NCBI RefSeq assembly: GCF_004363245.1 | Contig: NZ_SNYV01000014.1 | Coordinates: forward strand, 558,001-622,000 | Direction of reading: 5' to 3' | Source of the DNA: Sphingobacterium yanglingense | GTDB lineage: Bacteria; Bacteroidota; Bacteroidia; Sphingobacteriales; Sphingobacteriaceae | Length of the DNA stretch: 64,000 nucleotides | In this document: one piece after another, positions 57,880 to 64,000 of the stretch | Position numbering within the stretch: the stretch's first letter is position 1 | How the letters are laid out: every line of letters begins with the position of its first letter | Position numbers and translations under genes: made by a program | The notes under the pieces: model-generated | The model's database searches: none | The model's input: only the letters and a program-made list of their open reading frames with translations | What the model was told of the DNA's origin: nothing

Positions 57880-60021
57880 TTATTTTGACAGATTGATCTC
57901 TCGGATTAAATAAATAGGTTGTTCAGTCATTTGTAGGCTGTAATCACTGGAAAAATGGTAATTATCGTCGAGCGAATATAGTATGATCTCAGCTTGGGGA
58001 AGATGAAGTTCGGGGATGTTTTCTTCGTTTTCCCCTGAAACAGACAGCTTATATTTTTTATATCGTATACCTTTTTCATCGGTAAAGGTGTTAATTTCTT
58101 GATTATATTCGGTGAGAAACAATCTTGGATTAGAGAGTGAGTTGATGCTTATTATATCCTGTATGCGACTATTTTCCTCTAATGTTATACCAACTATAAT
58201 TTTTAGAGGTTTGCTATTGTCCTTTGCGTGCAAGGAGATACCTTTGATTGTGTGTGTGCCGTCAACAATCTCAGTTATAGTATAAAAATAAGGATCCGGT
58301 AATTGATATAAGGAGGATATTGTGGTGCTATTTGATAAAGCAGAAAAATTTATTGTATCTACAGTGTAGGGCTGGCTTTGTATATCCATCAGATAGTTGA
58401 GGATGTCAGACTGCTCAGTGATATAACTTACTCGTTCGACCTTTGTTTCAGGATTGTTTATATTAGGAATACTGTCCCGAACAATTAAAGTTTGTACTGC
58501 TGTTATTACTTTTTGGGTAGTATCTTCTAAAAAACCAATCTGTTTTATATGTGGAGAAGATAATACCATGTAGTCATTACTCATGCTTTGTTTGAGTAGT
58601 GGTTTGGCAGTCAAGAGGTCGAATATGTCATCGAAAAAATCGCTATTGTAAATTTGTGTGAGTTCTGCGTCATCTTCTGTAATGGTTTTAACTCCATATT
58701 CGAGTGTTTTTCCTTGATAAATAATTGAATTAAAGTTTGAGATGAACTCTTTATTCATAGGGGCTCCGACTGCCGGATTTGCCAAAATTAAATCCGGTGT
58801 ATAATCATTGATCCACAAATGGTCCGGATTTTCGGGTGTGCTTAGTGCAGCGGCATCCATAAAGTTGTTCTTTACGGCATTGGTTAGCGATCCTACCTGT
58901 ACATAAAGCATGGCATTTGGATTACTGTCGGTTACGAGGTTGATATAAATTTCGTTGACAGTAGTGTTGTGGCTTTGATTGCTTTCTATGATTTGCACTG
59001 GCCAGCCCTGCGAACCAAACTTGTATGCTGTTTTATTTTCACTACTATCTCCGATACGGATATTGTTGTCCGAAGCATCACTTAGGTAGTAATTCCCATA
59101 AAAATCATACGAACGCCCACGATCGGACTGTATATACAGATACAATCGATGTTTCGAATAGAATTTGGATACCACTGCATCATATATGGCTGCTTCTTTC
59201 TTTTTCGCTACTGCGCTTCCTTCATATACAGATACAGTACCGTTGCCGGCATGAAAGCCATAGAAGGCCGCAACATCGATAAACTGCTGCACCTGCTCTT
59301 TGATCCGTTTGGACTTATATTCGTCACTGACATTGGTAATATCGATAGTTGCTAGGGGGGCACGTGCGTACTCTAGGTTGAAAGCAAACTCGTCAATAGG
59401 ATTCTCGAGTTTATAGTCTCCATAACTCAAGATCACATCCATACCACATTCTCCCTGTGCAAAATAACCCAAGCTGTGTCCTGCCTGCACCATCGGGAGC
59501 TCAAAGGCCTGTTGCAGCTCTTCCTCTCCAGACTGGTACTGTGCCTGCTTGAAGAACAAACTATCAATATCGAGTTCCGCAGATTGGTTTGCAGGATCAT
59601 AGCCTATGTATTTTGCCTCAAATAGAGGTTTGGGCTGTTCTATGGAAGTATAGTAGTTTTCAAAAGCTTGCTGCGCTTTATTGATATAGTCAGACTCGTT
59701 GGTTCCCGCATCTTTGACTAGATTCCCGTTAAAGAAATCCTGTACACGTAGGCCTCGGTACACAAAGTAGCGTATGGGCAAGCCATTGATCGGCTGTGAG
59801 AACGGACGTAATATTAGATTGACCAGATTGCTGTTGCCAGTTTGTGGCTGTATCAAGACAGTCCCCTTGCAAATAGCGTAAGCTTTTGCACCGCTGCTTT
59901 GAAAGCTGGCCGTAATATTAAAAACGTTTGCCGACTGCGGTCCAAAACTTCGGAGCGCATCTTGTGTTATGCTGTTCGGATCGGTAAAGAAAAAAGACTT
60001 GGGCTGGAATATAGTACTCAT
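57880..60021 (-). CDS. 713-aa island protein of unknown function
   Basis: I do not recognise this protein. It lacks a signal peptide and membrane segments. The N-terminal ~60-110 residues contain NLILRPFSQPINGLPIRYFVYRGL, an alternating pattern suggestive of a beta domain. The middle (~150-330) includes QAGHSLGYFAQGECGMDVILSYGDYK and a helical stretch, and the rest is beta-rich with a terminal strand bundle (ILYSLDDNYHFSSDYSLQM). It starts 11 bp after the 393-aa gene and ends 6 bp before the toxin gene, so it is translated as part of the same unit. A chaperone/adaptor or structural partner of the toxin is possible but unproven. Confidence 0.72.
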   Translation of the reverse strand: MSTIFQPKSFFFTDPNSITQDALRSFGPQSANVFNITASFQSSGAKAYAICKGTVLIQPQTGNSNLVNLILRPFSQPINGLPIRYFVYRGLRVQDFFNGNLVKDAGTNESDYINKAQQAFENYYTSIEQPKPLFEAKYIGYDPANQSAELDIDSLFFKQAQYQSGEEELQQAFELPMVQAGHSLGYFAQGECGMDVILSYGDYKLENPIDEFAFNLEYARAPLATIDITNVSDEYKSKRIKEQVQQFIDVAAFYGFHAGNGTVSVYEGSAVAKKKEAAIYDAVVSKFYSKHRLYLYIQSDRGRSYDFYGNYYLSDASDNNIRIGDSSENKTAYKFGSQGWPVQIIESNQSHNTTVNEIYINLVTDSNPNAMLYVQVGSLTNAVKNNFMDAAALSTPENPDHLWINDYTPDLILANPAVGAPMNKEFISNFNSIIYQGKTLEYGVKTITEDDAELTQIYNSDFFDDIFDLLTAKPLLKQSMSNDYMVLSSPHIKQIGFLEDTTQKVITAVQTLIVRDSIPNINNPETKVERVSYITEQSDILNYLMDIQSQPYTVDTINFSALSNSTTISSLYQLPDPYFYTITEIVDGTHTIKGISLHAKDNSKPLKIIVGITLEENSRIQDIISINSLSNPRLFLTEYNQEINTFTDEKGIRYKKYKLSVSGENEENIPELHLPQAEIILYSLDDNYHFSSDYSLQMTEQPIYLIREINLSK

Positions 60022-60032
60022 GCGCTGGTCGA

Positions 60033-61214
60033 TTAATTGTTGGTTTGATCTTGGTAAATATGTAATACGCCTTGCTTGGTTTCTTTGTTATAGGCCAAGA
60101 CACCTACTTTATAATAGTCATTAATAGAAGTAGGTCTAGAACGTTTGGTTTGTGCAGCTACGACAGAGCTCGATACTTCAGTTCCGCCAATATTAACAAA
60201 ATTGCTATCTTGAATCTGCATTTCACCGCCTTTATAGCAGGTTAGTTCCACATCAAATCGTCCTTGATCAATACTTCCACCATACCATACGGCGTACATG
60301 CCCACTTCGAGTCTATTATTGACTGTCGACGTGTGGAAATCCATACTGAAAAAATCTCGGCCAAGGAAGTCTCCCATAGCACCGCTTGTCGGGTGATCGG
60401 CAACGAATCGCTTGATATTCAAAAGCACAGCCTCAACGCCTGTAGTCTGCGTATTGTCCTTTGCCCACCATAAGTAAGCATCAGTTTCGGGTACGGTGTT
60501 TTCAGGTAGCGTTCTGTTCGGGTTTCCATAGCCGACGTAGCGATTGTCATATGTTGTATTGCTGTTTTCAAATCCTACCTGTATATCCAGATCCCTGCCG
60601 GCACCTTCCTGCCATATGAACCGCAGTACCATAAAGTCAAAATCAGGAATATCGACCGGAGGTTCACTGGTATTCTTGATAAGAACAGATTTCTTGAGAA
60701 TTTGACTATCCGCTGTACGTGCACTAATCTCTACCTGCAGGTCTTGCTGGCCATCTATTTGTGCTGCTCGGAACTGTTGCCCCTGAAAGCTGCCTCCATA
60801 GTCTGCCGTAAACGTATAACGATAGCTTACATCCTGCCTACTACCATCTGTAAAAGTTGCAAACACATAAAAGGAAACGGTATCGCCTTCATTTACCGTG
60901 CTAGGGCCTTCCAGTACGTAACTAACAGGGATCGTACAATTGGTAAACGGGGCAGATTTTAATCCGGTCCAGCCTGTTGAGGTCAATAATCTGGCTGCTA
61001 CGACGTGATCTCCACAATACAGACTTCCTTGCAATACCAAGTCGTGCTGGTTGTCCAGCAGGGTGCCGTCTATATACCATTCGCAGGATAATATGTCACT
61101 GGGCAATAAAATATTCTCTTCTAGCGCTATACTAAAATTTACCGTTTTACCGGCATAGGAACCAGCAGATTCAATAGAGAATCCTGCCGCTTTATTGCAA
61201 AGTGAATGGGACAT
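60033..61214 (-). CDS. 393-aa Ig-like island protein, first gene of the leftward array
   Basis: Protein of 393 aa without signal peptide. Two Ig/PKD-like beta-sandwich modules are suggested at ~10-105 (GKTVNFSIALEENI...LSCEWYIDGTLLDN) and ~108-190 (LEGPSTVNEGDTVSFYVFATFTDG). A third domain at ~195-345 carries RDLDIQVGFEN...DAYLWWAKDNTQTTG and GRFDVELTCYKGG. The C-terminal ~45 residues look separate (YYKVGVLAYNKETKQGVLHI). It opens the array divergent from the hydrolase gene. Function unknown; Ig-like modules fit adhesion or assembly roles. Confidence 0.72.
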   Translation of the reverse strand: MSHSLCNKAAGFSIESAGSYAGKTVNFSIALEENILLPSDILSCEWYIDGTLLDNQHDLVLQGSLYCGDHVVAARLLTSTGWTGLKSAPFTNCTIPVSYVLEGPSTVNEGDTVSFYVFATFTDGSRQDVSYRYTFTADYGGSFQGQQFRAAQIDGQQDLQVEISARTADSQILKKSVLIKNTSEPPVDIPDFDFMVLRFIWQEGAGRDLDIQVGFENSNTTYDNRYVGYGNPNRTLPENTVPETDAYLWWAKDNTQTTGVEAVLLNIKRFVADHPTSGAMGDFLGRDFFSMDFHTSTVNNRLEVGMYAVWYGGSIDQGRFDVELTCYKGGEMQIQDSNFVNIGGTEVSSSVVAAQTKRSRPTSINDYYKVGVLAYNKETKQGVLHIYQDQTNN

Positions 61215-61578
61215 AATCCGATTTTTAAGAGCTTATAATTGTAAAAAGTACAATTGCAGATTCAATATTTCACAGGTCTATACAAGCAATTGTTGGATGC
61301 TAATATATAAATTAAAATTCAATTGAATATCGATAATTATTTTTTTGAACTTAAATTTAACAATAATTTAACTATCTGTCTTTTTTGTAGGTTTTTAATA
61401 TTTTTTGTGTTTTTTTATTCTTTTATAATATCAATATTTCATTTATATATTCTATATTTAAATTGCATTTCTTTGTAAGAAAAGTTAGTCTTGTTTTTGA
61501 CCGGATAAACCATTTGGAAGGGATGTAATAAACCGAAGAAGATAAATTTTAATTACGATCAAGAACCTATAACAATCC
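61215..61578. promoter_or_regulatory. AT-rich divergent intergenic region of the island
   Basis: A 364-bp gap between the two divergent arms, with a long A/T-rich core (~61300-61480). A small inverted repeat aattgta-aaaag-tacaatt (61235-61253) lies near the leftward start. I find no clean TTTG-N19-TAnnTTTG on either strand. No open reading frame is supportable here. The layout suits a bidirectional, possibly silenced, promoter region. Confidence 0.55.
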
Positions 61579-64000
61579 ATGGCCAAGACCAATCTGCCTA
61601 CAGCTAGCCGTATCCGGGTAAACGGGAAGGATGTAGCTCTCGCACCAACAGAATCTACGTTTCATAATTTCCTGCCCAGCCGTGTGATTGCACTGGGGGC
61701 GGACCGGAGTACAGAGGGACAGGAACAAGAGTTGGATGCAGCCGCTATTGGCGAGGTTCAGTTTACGGATGGGACGACTTGGACTGGTTATTTGGGGGAT
61801 CTTCCGGATTTATTTCCTGACCAGACGAGTAGGGGGCTAACTTCAGTCGATGGCTGGCAATTACCTCTGGAGATTTATTCCGATTCCCAAGATCGGGGTA
61901 GTATCGGGCGTGGTGTATTAAAGCTGTTGACCATCTTTAGTCCCAAGTCGAATCTGGCTGGAGAGACTGCAAAACAACTTGCCCAGCGGACCGACCGTCG
62001 TATTATCGAGCAGGAGGGATTGTACAAAGTAGATCAGGAATTTAATCTGACGGCACTTTTACCTTCAGATCAAATCACGGGCAGCGTACTGCTCTTGCTG
62101 CACGGTACGCTATCGTCTACTGTAGGGTCTTTTTCGGGTTTAAAGGGGGGCACTTGGGAGGCGATTTATAAGAGTTACGACCATATCTTATGTTTAGAGC
62201 ATTTTACACTATCGGTATCACCCTTGGACAATGTGCTGGCTATCCTAGAGTCTTTACCGTCGCACCTTACCTTAGATATTTTATCCCACTCTAGGGGTGG
62301 TTTAATAGGTGATCTCCTCACGCGATTTGATAGTCAGAATGCGGTAGAAGCTTACGGCTTTTCAGCGGATGAAAAACGTGCCCTTGTGGAAGAAGATGGA
62401 GCCTTGGGCAAGGTTTTAGAACGGATAGCCGAGTTATCCAAAATCAAATCGTTTACGATACGACATTTTGTGCGGGTAGCCTGTCCTGCGTCTGGCACCA
62501 CACTCTTGGGGAGCCGACTGGATCATTTTCTGAATTTACTGCTCAATACGCTCGGATTATTTCTGGGTAGCAAAACCAATTTGCTATACAATGTTGTTAA
62601 GGAATTCCTGTTGGACATAGTGCACAGCCGTACTGATGCACAACTAATGCCCGGCCTATGGGCCATGGTGCCTGAGTCGGTTTTCCAAAAAATAAATAAT
62701 TCGGAACGTTATGGGGTCCATTCCAAACTATTTGTTATCGCTGGCGATAGCCAGGTAGGTGCCGGTTTGGGAAATACCTTATCCGTCATTCTATCCAATT
62801 TGTTTTATTGGGAAGGCAATGATTTTGTAGTGGACACCAAGTCGATGAAAGGTGGCCTAGCCAGAGCCACAGCGGTATATCAGTACCTCTCCAAGGATGA
62901 ATATACCTCGCACTTTAATTATTTCCGCAATGACAATACGCGGCATTGTATACAGATGGGGCTTCAAGGTATCACTACTGATAATAAGTACGCATTTCAT
63001 TTGATTGCCGGACATACGGATAGTAGAGGGATAGACCTTCAGCTCAAGGTATTGCGCTACACACACAATAATGTCTCGGGCGATAAGCCAATCGTGATAC
63101 TCCTGCCGGGAATTATGGGCTCATTGCTCAATGATAAGAAAGGCAATGTATGGCTTAATATCCCGCGTATACTAGGCGGAGATTTTGTGGATAATCTAGA
63201 TATTACTTCCGATTATGTATTTGCCGACGGGGTGATCGCCAAATACTACAAGAAGCTGGGCGAGTACCTGCTTAAAGACAATGATGTAAAAGTATATCCT
63301 TTCGATTGGCGTAAATCGTTGCTCGATACTGTTTCGGCTTTTGCCGATCTGTTGGAAAATTACCTCAATTTCAACCAACCTATCCATATTATTGCCCATT
63401 CCATGGGCGGTCTGTTGGTCAAGCAGCTTATGCACAAACATAAAGCCTTATGGGAGCGGTTCTGCCTTCGCGACAAGAATAATCTTATTTTGTTGGGGAC
63501 GCCCTGGAAAGGCTCCCATCTGATTATGGAGGTGCTAACTGGCCACTCCAAGCGGATCAAACAGTTGGATCTACTTGATTGGAAGCACAACAAGCAACGG
63601 ATACTAGAGGCGGTCAACGGTTTTCCAGGTGTCTTCGAGCTGTTGCCTTTTACCGATGAAGGGTTTCAGGATCCCGCCTTTTGGAAGCGGCTGCAGCCTT
63701 TTGTCGGAGACCTTGTCCTGCCAAAGGATAGTATGCTGAACCACTATCAGCGCTATCGAAACGAGACAGAAGGCTATGATCTGGGGGAGGCAAAGTCGAA
63801 AGTGTTCTACATTGCTGGTCAGGGCGATACTGTTCAGGGCTACTATATCAAAAAAGGTTTTTTTACGGGTGAAGTGCTCCGGTATACCACCACGACAGAA
63901 GGCGATGGATCAGTAACCTATGACTTAGGTATCCCTAAAGAACTCCCCGCAGAAAATATTCGATATGTTGATGTCTCGCATGGTCAGTTGGCAAATAAGG
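61579..64000 (+). CDS. Double alpha/beta-hydrolase protein (DUF7379-like plus LCAT-like), open to the right edge
   Basis: The frame is open from ATG 61579 (an in-frame TAA lies 9 bp upstream) to the window end, at least 807 codons. Residues ~1-155 are an unassigned N-terminal region (MAKTNLPTASRIRVNG...). The first hydrolase domain (~155-420) has LLLLHGTLSSTVGSF and nucleophile Ser238 in LSHSRGGLIG, a DUF7379-like pattern. The second domain, from about 510, shows IVILLPGIMGSLLN as in lecithin:cholesterol acyltransferases, a WRKSLLDT segment and Ser608 in IIAHSMGGLLV. No signal peptide is seen. It may be a lipase effector or processing enzyme of the island. What follows, for example a CHAT-type protease domain, lies outside the window. 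Confidence 0.78.
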   Translation, partial: MAKTNLPTASRIRVNGKDVALAPTESTFHNFLPSRVIALGADRSTEGQEQELDAAAIGEVQFTDGTTWTGYLGDLPDLFPDQTSRGLTSVDGWQLPLEIYSDSQDRGSIGRGVLKLLTIFSPKSNLAGETAKQLAQRTDRRIIEQEGLYKVDQEFNLTALLPSDQITGSVLLLLHGTLSSTVGSFSGLKGGTWEAIYKSYDHILCLEHFTLSVSPLDNVLAILESLPSHLTLDILSHSRGGLIGDLLTRFDSQNAVEAYGFSADEKRALVEEDGALGKVLERIAELSKIKSFTIRHFVRVACPASGTTLLGSRLDHFLNLLLNTLGLFLGSKTNLLYNVVKEFLLDIVHSRTDAQLMPGLWAMVPESVFQKINNSERYGVHSKLFVIAGDSQVGAGLGNTLSVILSNLFYWEGNDFVVDTKSMKGGLARATAVYQYLSKDEYTSHFNYFRNDNTRHCIQMGLQGITTDNKYAFHLIAGHTDSRGIDLQLKVLRYTHNNVSGDKPIVILLPGIMGSLLNDKKGNVWLNIPRILGGDFVDNLDITSDYVFADGVIAKYYKKLGEYLLKDNDVKVYPFDWRKSLLDTVSAFADLLENYLNFNQPIHIIAHSMGGLLVKQLMHKHKALWERFCLRDKNNLILLGTPWKGSHLIMEVLTGHSKRIKQLDLLDWKHNKQRILEAVNGFPGVFELLPFTDEGFQDPAFWKRLQPFVGDLVLPKDSMLNHYQRYRNETEGYDLGEAKSKVFYIAGQGDTVQGYYIKKGFFTGEVLRYTTTTEGDGSVTYDLGIPKELPAENIRYVDVSHGQLANK

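Noticed and set aside
39575..61214. Prophage
   Set aside because: Only the 555-aa protein has phage-like words; no capsid, terminase, portal, lysis or replication genes are present.

Overview
The window looks like chromosomal DNA of a member of the Bacteroidota, most likely the Sphingobacteriaceae (Sphingobacterium or a close relative). The grounds are about 40% GC, several TTTG-N19/20-TAnnTTTG promoters, weak or absent Shine-Dalgarno sequences, and Bacteroidota-typical families: an outer-membrane beta-barrel protein with a carboxypeptidase-like regulatory domain, GH92 and GH29 exo-glycosidases, a HEPN-fused sulfite reductase and murein L,D-transpeptidases. The genus is an inference.

Bases 1-8.5 kb are mostly core genes: the end of xerC, hpf, a small conserved protein, ferritin, an outer-membrane barrel protein overlapping a quinone oxidoreductase, and a secreted GH92 glycosidase. 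Bases 8.6-17.6 kb are a complete L-fucose utilisation locus. A divergent AraC regulator faces an eight-gene operon: transporter, mutarotase, UxaA-type dehydratase, alpha-L-fucosidase, SDR, FAH-type hydrolase, lactonase and a second SDR. Together they predict the non-phosphorylating route from L-fucose to pyruvate plus L-lactate. Bases 17.7-28 kb hold a patatin, two L,D-transpeptidases, panB, an RluA-type pseudouridine synthase, a TlpA-like thioredoxin, pyrF, and a GntR(YtrA)-ABC transporter operon. Bases 28-38.4 kb hold a leftward PstSCAB-type transporter divergent from a rightward sulfate-assimilation operon (sulfite reductase, cobA, precorrin-2 dehydrogenase, APS reductase, cysD, cysN).

From the 3' end of a tRNA-Arg(ACG) at 39.4 kb to the right edge lies an accessory block of at least 24 kb. 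A leftward array encodes several very large proteins without signal peptides: a 393-aa Ig-like protein, a 713-aa protein, a 1123-aa protein ending in a deaminase-like toxin domain, three tandem SUKH-like immunity proteins interleaved with orphan toxin tails, a 2092-aa beta-rich/LamG protein, a 1645-aa protein and a 555-aa phage-tail-fibre-like protein. Divergent from it, and open to the right edge, is a gene with two alpha/beta-hydrolase domains (DUF7379-like and LCAT-like). I cannot match this set to a described secretion or toxin-delivery system, and it is the best candidate here for something new.

Non-coding structure is also plentiful. It includes REP-like repeats in convergent gaps, word-repeat hairpins inside two operons, a 10-bp tandem array, and strong bidirectional terminators, one of which encodes the C-terminus of a hydrolase.
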